A DNA stretch of 64,000 nucleotides from Calliopsis andreniformis (lineage: Eukaryota; Arthropoda; Insecta; Hymenoptera; Andrenidae): positions 8,432,001 to 8,496,000 of the forward strand of contig NW_027480423.1 in the NCBI RefSeq assembly GCF_051401765.1, written 5' to 3'. The position numbers and the translations under genes were made by a program. The first letter of the stretch is position 1. Every line of letters begins with the position of its first letter. The notes beneath the pieces are model-generated. The model searched no databases. It was not told the origin of the DNA and was given only the letters and a program-made list of their open reading frames with translations. Positions 11,014 to 24,657 of this stretch are shown piece by piece.

Positions 11014-14000
11014 ATAGTTAGGGCCTCAGAAGGCAACGCCAGAAGCATAAAATACAATATAAATGCAGCAGTTTTTCCATGGTGTAAAACGGATAATAGC
11101 AACCAGTGTGAAAGTAATGATCATTTCGACGTTTCGGGCATCCTAGACGTAACTCTGAGGCATTGCTGCACAAGATCGAAGACTTAGGGCCTTAGAAGTC
11201 AACGCCAGAAGCATAAATTACAAAATAAATTCAACAGTTTTTCCATCGTATAAAACGAATAATTGCAACCAGTGTGAAAGCTATAGTCATTTCTACGTTC
11301 CGTGCAACCTAGGCTTCACTCTAGGGCGTTGGTCCACCAGATCGAATATATAGGGCCTAAGAAGTCAACGCCAGAAGCATAAAATACAATATAAATACAA
11401 CAGTTTTTCCATTGTATAAAACGAATAATTGCAACCAGTATGAACGTTATGGTCATTTCTACGTACCGGGCAACCTAGACTTCACCCAAGGATGTGGCTC
11501 CACCATATCGAATAGTTAGGGGCTTAGAAGTCAACACCCGAAGCATAAAATACAATAAAAATACAACAGTTTTTCCACCGTATAAAACGAATAATTGCAA
11601 CCAGTGTGAAAGCTATAGTCATTTCTACGTTCCGTGCAACCTAGGCTTCACTCTTGGGCGTTGTTCCACCAGATCGAATAGTTAGGGCCTATGAAGACAA
11701 TGCCAGAAGCATAAAATACAATATAAATACAACAGCTTTTCCATCGTGTAAAACGGGTAATTGCAACCAGTGTGAAAGTACTGGTCATTTCTACGTTCCG
11801 GGCAGCCTAGGCTTCGCTTTAGGGCGTTGTTCCACTAGTTCGAATAGCTAGGGACTTAGAAGTCAACGCCAGAAGCATAAAACACAATCAAAATACAACA
11901 GCTTTTCCATCGTATAACAGGATTAATTGCAACCAGTGTAAAAGTATTGGTCATTTCTATGTTCCGGGCAACCTAGGCTTGACTCTAGGGCGTTGCGCCA
12001 CCAGATCGAATAGCTACGACCTTAGAAGTCAACGCCAGAAGCATAAAATACAAAATAAATAGAACAGTCTTTCCATCGTATAAAACGAATAATTGCAGCC
12101 AGTATGAAAGTGATGAACATTTCTACGTTTCGGGCAGCCTAGGCTTCACTCTAGGGCGTTGCTCCACCAGAAGAATAGATAGGGCCTAAGAAGTCAACGC
12201 TAGAAGCATAAAATACAATATAAATACAACAGATTTTCCATCGTATAAAATGAATAATTGCAACCAGTGTGAAAGTAATTACCATTTCTACGTTCCGTGC
12301 AACCGAGGCTCCTCTCTAGGGCGTTGCTCCACCAGATCGAATAGTTAGGGCCTAAGAAGTCAACGCCAGAAGCACAAAGTACAATAAAAATGAAACAATT
12401 TTTCCATCGTATAGCATGAATAATTGAAACCAGTGAGAAAGTAATGGGCATCTCCACGTTCCGTGCAAGCTAGGCTTCACTCTAGGGCGTTGCACCACCT
12501 GGTCGAATAGTTACGGCCTTAGAAAACAACTCCAGACTCATAAAATACAATAAAAACACAACAGTTTTTCCATCGTATAAAAAGAATAATTGCAACCAGT
12601 GTGAAAGTAATGTTCATTTCTACGTTTCGGGAATCCTAGGCTTCACTCTAGGCCGTTGCTCCACCAGATCGAATAGCTAGGGCCTTAGAAGTCAACGACA
12701 GAAGCATAAAATACAACAAAAATCCAACAGTTTTTCCATCGTATAACAGGAGTAATTGCAACCAGTGTGAAAGTAATGGCCATTTCTACGTTCCGTGCAA
12801 CCCAGGCCTCACGCTAGGGCGCTGCTCCACCACATCGAATAGTTAGGGCCTTAGAAGTCAACGCCCGAAGCATAAAACACAATAAAGATACAACAGTTTT
12901 TCCATCGTATAACAGGAATAATAGCAACCAGTGTGAAAGTGATGGTCATTTCTACGTTCCGGGCAACCTAGGCATCACTCTAGGGCCCTGCTCCACCAGA
13001 TCGAATAGATAGGGCCTTAGATGTCAACGCCAGTAGAATAAAATACATTAGAAATACAAGAGATTTTCCATCGTATACAATGAATAACTGCAACCAGTGT
13101 GAAAGTGATAGTCATTTCTACGTTCCGGGCAACCTAGGCTTCACTCTAGGGCGTCGCTCCACCAGATCGAATAGCTACGACCTTAGAAGTCAAGGCCAGA
13201 AGCATAAAATACAATATAAACACAACAGTATTTCCGTCGTATAAAACGAATAATTGCACCAACTGTGAAAGTTATGATCATTTCGACGTTCCGGGCAATC
13301 TAGGCCTGACTCTAGGGCGTTGCTCCACCAGATCGAATAGTTAGGGCCTCAGAAGACAACGCCCGAGGCATAAAATACAAAATAAATAGAACAGTTTTAC
13401 CATTGTATATAACGAATTATTTCAACCAGTGTGAAAGTTATGGTCATTTCTACGTTTTGTGCAACTTAGGCTTCACTCTAGGGCGTCGCTCCACCAGATC
13501 GAATAGCTACGACCTTAGAAGTCAACGCCAGAAGCATAAAATACAATATAAATACAACAGCATTTCCATCGTATAAAATGAATAATTGCAATCAGTGTGA
13601 ATGTAATGGTCATTTCTACGCTCCGATCAACCTAGGCTTCACTCTAGGGCGTTGCTCCACGAGATCGAAGAGATAGGGCCTTAGAAGACAACGCCCGAAG
13701 CATAAAATACAAAATAAATAGAACAGTCTTTCCATCGTATAAAACGAATAATTGCAGCCAGTGTGAAAGTTATGGTCATTTCTACGTTCCGTGCAACGTA
13801 GGCTTCAATCTAGGGCGTTGCTCCACCAGATTGAATCGTTATGGCCTAAGAAGTCAACGCCAGAAGCATAAAATACGATATAAGTGCAACAGTTTTTCCA
13901 TTGTATAAAACGTATAATTGCAACCAGTATGAACGTTATGGTCACTTCTACGTTCCGGGCCACCTAGGCTTCACCATAGGACGTGGCTCCACCATATCGA

Positions 14001-15038
14001 ATAGTTAGGGCCTAAGAAGTCAACGCCAGAAGCATAAAATACAATATAAATACAACAGCGTTTCCATTATATAAAACGAATAATTGCAACCAGTGTGAAT
14101 GTGATGGTCACTTCTTCGTTTCGGGCAGCCTAGGCTTCACTCTAGGGCGTTGCTCCACCAGAAGACTAGATAGGGCCTAAGAAGTCAACGCTAGAAGCAT
14201 AAAATACAATATAAATACAACAGATTTTATATCGTATAAATCGAATAATGGCAACCAGTGTGAAAGTTATGGTCATTTCTACGGTCCGGGGCACCTAGGC
14301 TTCACTCTAGGGCGTTGCTCCGACGGATCGAATAGTTAGGGCCTCATAAGGCAACGCCCGAGGCATAAAATACAAAATAAAAAAACAGTTTTTCCATTGT
14401 ATAAAACGAATTATTGCAACCAGTGTGAAAGTTATGGTCATTTCTACGTACCGGGCAACCTAGTCTTCACTCCGGGGCGTTGCTCCACCAGATCGAAGAG
14501 TTAGGGCCTTAGAAGACAACGCCCGAAGCATAAAATACAAAATAAATAGAACAGTCATTCCAGTGTATAAAACGAATAATTGCAGCCAGTGTGAAAGTGA
14601 TGGACATTTCAACGTTTCGGGCAGCCTAGGCTTCACTCTAGGGCGTTGCTCCACCAGAAGAATAGATAGGGCCTAAGAAGTCAACGCTGGAAGCATAAAA
14701 TACAATATAAATACAACAGTTTTTCCATGGTGTAAAACGGATAATAACAACCAGTGTGAAAGTAATGATCATTTCGACGTTTCGGGCATCCTAGACTTAA
14801 CTCTGAGGCATTGCTGCACCAGATCGAAGACTTAGGGCCTTAGAAGTCAACGCCAGAAGCAAAATATACAAAATAAATTCAACAGTTTTTCCATCGTATA
14901 AAACGAATAATTGCAACCAGTGTGAAAGCTATAGTCATTTCTACGTTCCGTGCAACCAAGGCTTCACTCTTGGGCGTTGTTCCACCAGATCGAATAGTTA
15001 GGGCCTATGAAGACAATGCCAGAAGCATAAAATACAAA
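11014..15038 (+). repeat. ~5.3-kb higher-order unit, copy 2 (two internal deletions)
   Basis: This is a tandem copy of 5,706-10,394. It lacks the equivalents of 6,273-6,769, the join falling at 11,580/11,581 inside CCGTATAA, and of one monomer near 7,890-8,060. At that second point copies 1 and 3 have both an ACAAGAAAAATCC and an ACAACAAAAATCC monomer, but copy 2 has only the latter (near 12,715). Elsewhere the copies differ by scattered single bases. At about 15,034-15,039 it switches, in the AT-rich segment, to the sequence of copy 1 position 7,239-7,244. Confidence 0.87.
12200..12457 (-). other. Recurrent ATG-initiated hydrophobic open frame on the opposite strand, not called as a gene
   Basis: On the reverse-orientation strand most monomers have ATG after GTAGAA, followed by a hydrophobic stretch (typically TFTLVAIIPVIRWKNCCIYI). 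The usual stop is TGA in GAGTGAAGC after about 46 codons, or TAA in TTCTAAGG. When these are mutated the frame runs about 85 codons through the next monomer in a shifted frame, as here and at 7,389, 15,184 and 61,422; a longer one lies at 51,720. The reading is a by-product of repeat sequence, with no splice, polyadenylation or promoter context visible. Confidence 0.15.
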
Positions 15039-17815
15039 ATAAATAGAACAGTCTTTCCATCGTATAAAACGAATAATTGCAGCCAGTATGAAAGTGATGG
15101 ACATTTCTACGTTTCGGGCAGCCTAGGCTTCACTCTAGGGCGTTGCTCCACCAGAAGAATAGATAGGGCCTAAGAAGTCAACGCTAGAAGCATAAAATAC
15201 AATATAAATACAACAGATTTTCCATCGTATAAAATGAATAATTGCAACCAGTGTGAAAGTAATTACCATTTCTACGTTCCGTGCAACCGAGGCTCCTCTC
15301 TAGGTCGTTGCTCCACCAGATCGAATAGTTAGGGCCTAAGAAGTCAACGCCAGAAGCACAAAGTACAATAAAAATGAAACAATTTTTCCATCGTATAGCA
15401 TGAATAATTGAAACCAGTGAGAAAGTAATGGGCATCTCCACGTTCCGTGCAAGCTAGGCTTCACTCTAGGGCGTTGCACCACCTGGTCGAATAGTTACGG
15501 CCTTAGAAAACAACTCCAGACTCATAAAATACAATAAAAACACAACAGTTTTTCCATCGTATAAAAAGAATAATTGCAACCAGTGTTAAAGTAATGTTCA
15601 TTTCTACGTTTCGGGAATCCTAGGCTTCACTCTAGGCCGTTGCTCCACCAGATCGAATAGCTAGGGCCTTAGAAGTCAACGACGGAAGCATAAAATACAA
15701 GAAAAATCCAACAGTTTTTCCATCGTATAACAGGAGTAATTGCAACCAGTGTGAAAGTAATGTTCATTTCTACGTTTCGGGCATCCTAGGCTTCACTCTA
15801 GGCCGTCGCTCCACCAGATCGAATAGCTAGGGCCTTAGAAGTCAACGACAGAAGCATAAAATACAACAAAAATCCAACAGTTTTTCCATCGTATAACAGG
15901 AGTAATTGCAACCAGTGTGAAAGTAATGGCCATTTCTACGTTCCGTGCAACCCAGGCCTCACGCTAGGGCGCTGCTCCACCACATCGAATAGTTAGGGCC
16001 TTAGAAGTCAACGCCCGAAGCATAAAATACAATAAAGATACAACAGTTTTTCCATCGTATAACAGGAATAATAGCAACCAGTGTGAAAGTGATGGTCATT
16101 TCTACGTTCCGGGCAACCTAGGCATCACTCTAGGGCCCTGCTCCACCAGATCGAATAGATAGGGCCTTAGATGTCAACGCCAGTAGAATAAAATACATTA
16201 GAAATACAAGAGATTTTCCATCGTATACAATGAATAACTGCAACCAGTGTGAAAGTGATAGTCATTTCTACGTTCCGGGCAACCTAGGCTTCACTCTAGG
16301 GCGTCGCTCCACCAGATCGAATAGCTACGACCTTAGAAGTCAACGCCAGAAGCATAAAATACAATATAAACACAACAGTATTTCCGTCGTATAAAACGAA
16401 TAATTGCACCAACTGTGAAAGTTATGATCATTTCGACGTTCCGGGCAATCTAGGCCTGACTCTAGGGCGTTGCTCCACCAGATCGAATAGTTAGGGCCTC
16501 AGAAGTCAACGCCCGAGCCATAAAATACAAAATAAATAGAACAGTTTTACCATTGTATATAACGAATTATTTCAACCAGTGTGAAAGTTATGGTCATTTC
16601 TACGTTTTGTGCAACTTAGGCTTCACTCTAGGGCGTCGCTCCACCAGATCGAATAGCTACGACCTTAGAAGTCAACGCCAGAAGCATAAAATACAATATA
16701 AATACAACAGCATTTCCATCTTATAAAATGAATAATTGCAATCAGTGTGAATGTAATGGTCATTTCTACGCTCCGGTCAACCTAGGCTTCACTCTAGGGC
16801 GTTGCTCCACCAGATCGAAGAGATAGGGCCTTAGAAGACAAAGCCCGAAGCATAAAATACAAAATAAATAGAACAGTCTTTCCATCGTATAAAACGAATA
16901 ATTGCAGCCAGTGTGAAAGTTATGGCCATTTCTACGTTCCGTGCCACGTAGGCTTCAGTCTAGGGCGTTGCTCCACCAGATTGAATCGTTATGGCCTAAG
17001 AAGTCAACGCCAGAAGCATAAAATACGATATAAGTACAACAGTTTTTCCATTGTATAAAACGTATAATTGCAACCAGTATGAACGTTATGGTCATTTCTA
17101 CGTTCCGGGCCACCTAGGCTTCACCATAGGACGTGGCTCCACCAGATCGAATAGTTAGGGCCTATGAAGACAATGCCAGAAGCATAAAATACAATATAAA
17201 TACAACAGCTTTTCCATCGTGTAAAACGGGTAATTGCAACCAGTGTGAAAGTACTGGTCATTTCTACGTTCCGGGCAGCCTAGGCTTCGCTCTAGGGCGT
17301 TGTTCCACTAGTTCGAATAGCTAGGGACTTAGAAGTCAACGCCAGAAGCATAAAACACAATAAAAATACAACAGCTTTTCCATCGTATAACAGGATTAAT
17401 TGCAACCAGTGTAAAAGTATTGGTCATTTCTATGTTCCGGGCAACCTAGGCTTGACTCTAGGGCGTTGATCCACCAGATCGAATAGCTACGACCTTAGAA
17501 GTCAACGCCAGAAGCATAAAATACAATATAAATACAACAGCTGATCCATCGTATAACAGTATTAATTGCAACCAGTGTAAAAGTATTGGTCATTTCTATG
17601 TTCCGGGCAACCTAGGCTTGACTCTAGGGCGTTGCTCCACCAGATTGAATCGTTATGGCCTAAGAAGTCAACGACAGGTAGCATAAAATACAATATAAGT
17701 ACAACAGTTTTTCCATTGTATAAAACGTATAATTGCAACCAGTATGAACGTTATGGTCATTTCTACGTTCCGGGCCACCTAGGCTTCACCCTAGGACGTG
17801 GCTCCACCATATCCA
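15039..17815 (+). repeat. ~5.3-kb higher-order unit, copy 3 (truncated)
   Basis: Positions 15,039-17,145 match 7,244-9,350 of copy 1 (shift 7,795), and 17,146-17,815 match 10,344-11,013 (shift 6,802). The change in shift is 993 bp, so about six monomers are missing at 17,145-17,160, inside the conserved CCACCAGATCGAATAGTTAG word. This copy retains the extra ACAAGAAAAATCC monomer (about 15,700) that copy 2 lacks, so the loss is specific to copy 2. Confidence 0.85.
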
Positions 17816-18048
17816 ATAGTTAGGGCCTCAGAAGGCAACGCCAGAAGCATAAAATACAATATAAATGCAGCAGTTTTTCCATGGTGTAAAACGGATAATA
17901 ACAACCAGTGTGAAAGTAATGATCATTTCGACGTTTCGGGTATCCTAGACTTAACTCTGAGGCATTGCTGCACCAGATCGAAGACTTAGGGCCTTAGAAG
18001 TCAACGCCAGAAGCATAAAATACAAAATAAATTCAACAGTCTTTCCAT
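17816..18048 (+). repeat. Start of a fourth ~5.3-kb unit, broken off
   Basis: After 17,815 the sequence resumes at the unit start, matching 11,014 onward and containing the marker monomer with GATCATTTCGACGTTTCGGG at 17,921. After about 18,040 it departs from the unit, next to a truncated monomer. It therefore looks like a fourth copy that was interrupted. Confidence 0.7.
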
Positions 18049-18153
18049 CGTATAAAACGAATAATTGCAACCAGTGTGAAGGTAATGGTATGTTCTACGT
18101 TCCGGGCAACGCCAGAAACATAAACTACAAAATAAATACAACAGCCTTTCCAT
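18049..18153 (+). repeat. 105-bp truncated monomer (61-bp internal deletion)
   Basis: The distance between successive CGTATAAAAC words is 105 bp instead of 166. The sequence goes directly from TACGTTCCGGGCAAC to GCCAGAAACATAAAC, skipping the 61 bp that normally lie between GGGCAAC and AGTCAAC. Both edges share CAAC, so this is a microhomology deletion. It removes the CCTAG...CTAGG dyad and everything up to the GCCAGAAGC word. Confidence 0.9.
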
Positions 18154-21100
18154 CGTATAAAACGAATAATTGCAACCTGTGTGAAGGTTATGGTCCTTTC
18201 TACGTTCCGTGCAACCTAGGCATCTCTCTAGGGCGTTGCTCCAACAGATCGAATAGCTACGGACTTAGAAGTCAACGCGAGAAGCATAAAATACAATATA
18301 AATACAACAGATTTTCCATCGTATAAAATGAATAATTGCAACCACTGTGAAAGTGATGGTCATTTCTGCGTTCCGGGCATCGTAGGCTTCACTCTAGGGA
18401 GTTGGTCCACCAGATCGAATAGTTAGGGCCTCAGAAGTCAACGCCCGAGGCATAAAATACAAAATAAATAGAACAGTTTTTCTTTTGTATAAAACGAATT
18501 ATTGCAACCAGTGTAAAACTTATGGTCATTTCTACGTTCCGTGCAACCTAGGCTTCACTCTCGGGCGTTGCTCGACCAGGTCGATTGGGTAGGGCCTTAG
18601 AAGTCAGCGCCAGAAGCATAAAGTACAATAAAAATCCAACAGTTTTTCCATCGTATAACAGGAATAATTGCAACCAATGTGAAAGTGATGGTCTTTTCTA
18701 CGCTCCGGGCAACCTAGGCTTCACTCTGGGGCGTTGCTCCAGCAGATCGAAGAGATAGGGCCTTAGAAGACAACGCCCGAAGCATAAAATACAAAATAAA
18801 TAGAACAGTCTTTCCATCGTATAAAACGAATAATTGCAGCCAGTGTGAAAGTTATGGTCATTTCTACGTTCCGTGCAACGTAGGCTTCAATCTAGGGCGT
18901 TGCTCCACCAGATTGAATCGTTATGGCCTAAGAAGTCAACGCCAGAAGCATAAAATGCGATATAAGTACAACAGTTTTTCCATTGTATAAAACGTATAAT
19001 TGCAACCAGTATGAACGTTATGGTCATTTCTACGTTCCGGGCCACCTAGGCTTCACCATAGGACGTGGCTCCACCATATCGAATAGTTAGGGCCTAAGAA
19101 GTCAACACCAGAAGCATAAAATACAATATAAATACAACAGCGTTTCCATTATATAAAAAGAATAATTGCAACCAGTGTGAATGTGATGGTCACTTCTTCG
19201 TTTCGGGCAGCCTAGGCTTCACTCTAGGGCGTTGTTCCACTAGTTCGAATAGCTAGGGACTTAGAAGTCAACGCCAGAAGCATAAAACACAATCAAAATA
19301 CAACGGCTTTTCCATCGTATAACAGGATTAATTGCAACCAGTGTAAAAGTATTGGTCATTTCTATGTTCCAGGCAACCTAGGCTTGACTCTAGGGCGTTG
19401 CTCCACCAGATCGAATAGCTACGACCTTAGATGTCAACGCCAGAAGCATAAAATACAATATAAATACAACAGCTTTTCCATCGTATAAAATGAGTAATTG
19501 CAATCAGTGTGAATGTGATGGTCATTTCTACGCTCCGGTCAACCTAGGCTTCAATCTAGGGCGTTGCTCCACCAGATCGAAGAGATAGGGCCTTAGAAGA
19601 CAACGCCCGAAGCATAAAATACAAAATAAATAGAACAGTGTTTCCATCGTATAAAACGTATAATTGCAGCCAGTGTGAAAGTTATGGTCATTTCTACGTT
19701 CCGTGCAGCCTAGGCTTCAATCTAGGGTGTTGCTCCACCAGATTGAATCGTAATGGCCTAAGAAGTCAACGCCAGGTAGCATAAAATACAATATAAGTAC
19801 AACAGTTTTTCCATTGTATAAAACGTATAATTGCAACCAGTATGAACGTTATGGTCATTTCTACGTTCCGGGCCACCTAGGCTTCACCCTAGGACGTGGC
19901 TCCACCATATCGAATAGTTAGGGCCTCAGAAGGAAACGCCAGAAGCATAAAATACAATATAAATGCAACAGTTTTTCCATGGTGTAAAACGGATAATAAC
20001 AACCAGTGTGAAAGCTATAGTCATTTCTACGTTCCGTGCAACCTAGGCTTCACTCTAGGGCGTTGGTCCACCAGATCGAATATATAGGGCCTAAGAAGTC
20101 AACGCCAGAAGCATAAAATACAATATAAATACAACAGTTTTTCCATTGTATAAAACGAATAATTGCAACCAGTATGAACGTTATGGTCATTTCTACGTAC
20201 CGGGCAACCTAGACTTCACCCAAGGATGTGGCTCCACCATATCGAATAGTTAGGGGCTTAGAAGTCAACACCCGAAGCATAAAATACAATAAAAATACAA
20301 CAGTTTTTCCACCGTATAACAGGAATAATTGCAAACAGTGTGAAGATAATGGTCATTTCTACGTTCCGTGCAACCTAGGCTTCACTCTAGGGCGTTGGTC
20401 CACCAGATCGAATAGTTAGGGCCTCAGAAGTCAACGCCCGAGGCATAAAATACAATATAAGTACAACAGTTTTTCCATTGTATAAAACGTATAATTGCAA
20501 CCAGTATGAACGTTATGGTCATTTCTACGTTCCGGGCCACCTAGGCTTCACCCTAGGACGTGGCTCCACCATATCGAATAGTTAGGGCCTAAGAAGTCAA
20601 CGCCAGAAGCATAAAATGCAATATAAATACAACAGACTTTCCATTATATAAAACGTATAATCGCAACCAGTGTGAAAGTGATGGTCATTCCTACGTTTGG
20701 GGCAGCCTAGGGTTCACTCTAGGGCGTTGCTCAACCAGAAGAATAGATAGGGCCTAAGAAATCAACGCTAGAAGTATAAAATACAATATAAATACAACAG
20801 ATTTTCCATCGTATAATTCGAATAATGGCAACCAGTGTGAAAGTTATGGTCATTTCTACGGTCCGGGCCACCTAGGCTTTACTCTAGGGCGTTGCTCCGA
20901 CAGATCGAATAGTTAGGGCCTCATAAGGCAACGCCAGAGGCATAAAATACAAAATAAATAGAACAGTTTTTCCATTGTATAAAACGAATTATTGCAACCA
21001 GTGTGAAAGTTATGGTCATTTCTACGTACCGGTCAATCTAGGCTTCACCCTAGGACGTGGTTCCACCATATCGAATAGTTAGGGCCTTAGAAGTCAACGC

Positions 21101-22292
21101 CCGAAGCATAAAATACAATAAAAATACAACAGTTTTTCCATCGTATAACAGGAATAATTGCAACCAGTGTGAAGGTGATGGTCATTTCTGCGTTCCGGGC
21201 ATCCTAGGCTTCACTCTAGGGCGTTGGACCACCAGATCGAATAGTTAGGGCCTCAGAGGTCAACGCCCGAGGCATAAAATACAAAATAAATAGAACAGTT
21301 TTTCCTTTGTATAAAACGAATTATTGCAACCAGTGTGAAACTTATGGTCATTTCTACGTTCCGTGCAACGTAGGCTTCACTCTAGGGCGTTGCTCGACCG
21401 GATCGATTGGGTAGGGCCTTAGAAGTCAACGCCAGAAGCATAAAGTACAATAAAAATCCAACAGTTTTTACATCGTATAACAGGAATAATTGCAACCAAT
21501 GTGAAATTGATGGTCTTTTCTACGCTCCGGGCAACCTAGGCTTCACTCTGGTGCGTTGCTCCACCATATCGAAGAGTTAGGGCCTTAGAAGACAACGCCC
21601 GAAGCATAAAATACAAAATAGATAGAACAGTCTTTCCATCGTATAAAACGAATAATTGCAGCCAGTATGAAAGTGATGGACATTTCTACGTTTCGGGCAG
21701 CCTAGGCTTCACTCTAGGGCGTTGCTCCACCAGAAGAATAGATAGGGCCCAAGAAGTCAACGCTGGAAGCATAAAATACAAAATAAATACAACAGATTTT
21801 CCATCGTATAAAATGAATAATAGCAACCAGTGTGAAAGTTATGGTCATTTCTACGGTCCGGGCCACCTAGGCTTCACTCTAGGGCGTTGCTCCGCCAGAT
21901 CGAATAGTTAGATCCTCAGAAGGCAACGCCAGAAGCATAAAATACAATATAAATGCAACAGTTTTTCCATGGTGTAAAACGGATAATAACAACCAGTGTG
22001 AAAGTAATGATCATTTCGACGTTTCGGGCATTCTAGGCTTAACTCTGAGGCATTGCTGCACCAGATCGAAAACTTAGGGCCTTAGAAGTCAACGCCAGAA
22101 GCATAAATTACAAAATAAATTCAACAGTTTTTCCATCGCATAAAACGAATAATTGCAACCAGTGTGAAAGCTATAGTCATTTCTACGTTCCGTGCAACCT
22201 AGGCTTCACTCTAGGGCGTTGGTCCACCAGTTCGAATATATAGGGCCTAAGAAGTCAACGCCAGAAGCATAAAATACAATATAAATACAACA
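18154..22292 (+). repeat. Mosaic monomer region between higher-order blocks
   Basis: About 25 monomers are assembled from pieces seen elsewhere: 18,720-19,200 resembles 16,810-17,130; 19,998-20,448 matches 5,956-6,406 (shift 14,042); and about 21,490-22,100 carries the same four-monomer cassette as 29,780-30,390. I find no long tandem period inside. The CAGGTAGCAT variant near 19,772 also occurs near 10,873 and 17,675, tying this region to the ~5.3-kb units. There are no genes. Confidence 0.8.
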
Positions 22293-24657
22293 GTTTTTCC
22301 ATCGTATAAAACGAATAACTGCAACCAGTGTGAAAGTTATAGTCATTTCTACGTTCCGTGCAACCTAGGCTTCACTCTAGGGCGTTGGTCCACCAGATGG
22401 AATATATAGGGCCTAAGAAGTCAACGCCAGAAGCATAAAATACAATACAAATACAACAGTTTTTCTATTGTATAAAACGAATAATTGCAACCCGTATGAA
22501 CGTTATGGTCATTTCTGCGTACCGGGCAACCTAGGCTTCACCCTAGGGCGTTGCTCCGCCAGATCGAATAGTTAGGGCCTCAGAAGGCAACGCCAGAAGC
22601 ATAAAATACAATAAAAATAAAACAGCTTTTCCACCGTATAACAGGAATAATTGCAAACAGTGTGAAGGTAATGGTCAGTTCTACGTTCCGTGCAACCTAG
22701 GCTTCACTCTAGGGCGTTGGTCCACCAGATCGAATAGTTAAGGCCTCAGAAGTCAACGCCCGAGGCATAAAATACAAAATAAATAGAACAGTTTTTCCTT
22801 TGTATAAAACGAATTATTGCAACCAGTGTGAAACGTATGGTCATTTCTACGTGCCGTGCAACCTAGGCTTCACTCTAGGGCGTTCCTCGACCAGATCGAA
22901 TGGGTAGGGCCTTAGAAGTCAACGCCAGAAGCATAAAGTACAATAAAAATCCAACAGTTTTTCCATCGTATAACAGGAATAATTGCAACCAATGTGAAAG
23001 TGATGGTCATTTCTACGTTCCGGGCAACCTAGGCTTCACTCTAGGGCGTTGGTCCACCTGATCGAAAAGGTACGACCTTAGAAGTCAACGCCAGGAGCAA
23101 AAAATACAATATAAATACAACAGCTTTTCCATCGCATAAAATCAATAATTGCAATCAGTGTGAATGTAATGGACATTTCTACGCTCCGGTCAACCTAGTC
23201 TTCACCCTAGGGCGTTGCTCCACCAGATCGAAGAGTTAGGGCCTCAGAAGACAACGCCCGAAGCATAAAATACAAAATAAATAGAACAGTCTTTCCATCG
23301 TATAAAACGAATAATTCCAGCCAGTGTGAACGTTATGTTCATTTCTACGTACCGGGCAACCTAGGCTTCACCCTAGGGCGTTGCTCCGCCAGATCGAATA
23401 GTTAGGGCCTCAGAAGGCAACGCCAGAAGCATAAAATACAATATAAATGCAACAGTTTTTCCATGATGTAAAACGGATAATAACAACCAGTGTGAAAGTA
23501 ATGATCATTTCGACGTTTCGGGCATCCTAGACTTAACTCTGAGGCATTGCTGCACCAGATCGAAGACTTAGGGCCTTAGAAGTCAACGCGAGAAGCATAA
23601 AATACAAAATAAATTCAACAGTTTTTCCATCGTATAAAACGAATAATTGCAACCAGTGTGAAAGTTATAGTCATTTCTACGTTCCGTGCAACCTAGGCTT
23701 CACTCTAGGGCGTTGGTCCACCAGATGGAATATATAGGGCCTAAGAAGTCAACGCCAGAAGCATAAAATACAATACAAATACAACAGTTTTTCTATTGTA
23801 TAAAACGAATAACTGCAACCCGTATGAACGTTATGGTCATTTCTGCGTACCGGGCAACCTAGGCTTCACCCTAGGGCGTTGCTCCGCCAGATCGAATAGT
23901 TAGGGCCTCAGAAGGCAACGCCAGAAGCATAAAATACAATAAAAATACAACAGCTTTTCCACCGTATAACAGGAATAATTGCAAACAGTGTGAAGGTAAT
24001 GGTCAGTTCTACGTTCCGTGCAACCTAGGCTTCACTCTAGGGCGTTGGTCCACCAGATCGAATAGTTAAGGCCTCAGAAGTCAACGCCCGAGGCATAAAA
24101 TACAAAATAAATAGAACAGTTTTTCCTTTGTATAAAACGAATTATTGCAACCAGTGTGAAACGTATGGTCATTTCTACGTGCCGTGCAACCTAGGCCTCA
24201 CTCTAGGGCGTTGCTCGACCAGATCGAATGGGTAGGGCCTTAGAAGTCAACGCCAGAAGCATAAAGTACAATAAAAATCCAACAGTTTTTCCATCGTATA
24301 ACAGGAATAATTGCAACCAATGTGAAAGTGATGGTCATTTCTACGTTCCGGGCAACCTAGGCTTCACTCTAGGGCGTTGGTCCACCTGATCGAATAGGTA
24401 CGACCTTAGAAGTCAACGCCAGGAGCAAAAAATACAATATAAATACAACAGCTTTTCCATCGCATAAAATCAATAATTGCAATCAGTGTGAATGTAATGG
24501 ACATTTCTACGCTCCGGTCAACCTAGTCTTCACTCTAGGGCGTTGCTCCACCAGATCGAAGAGTTAGGGCCTTAGAAGACAACGCCCGAAGCATAAAATA
24601 CAAAATAAATAGAACAGTCTTTCCATCGTATAAAACGAATAATTCCAGCCAGTGTGA
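22293..24657 (+). repeat. 8-mer (1,328-bp) tandem duplication
   Basis: About 22,293-23,329 matches 23,621-24,657 with a constant shift of 1,328 bp (8 x 166). Shared private variants include AGATGGAATATATAGG (22,395 and 23,723), GTTTTTCTATTGTATAAAAC and TTCCAGCCAGTGTGAA. The intervening 23,330-23,620 completes the first unit and contains the marker monomer at 23,503. Differences between copies are few, for example CGTTCCTCGACC against CGTTGCTCGACC. Confidence 0.87.
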
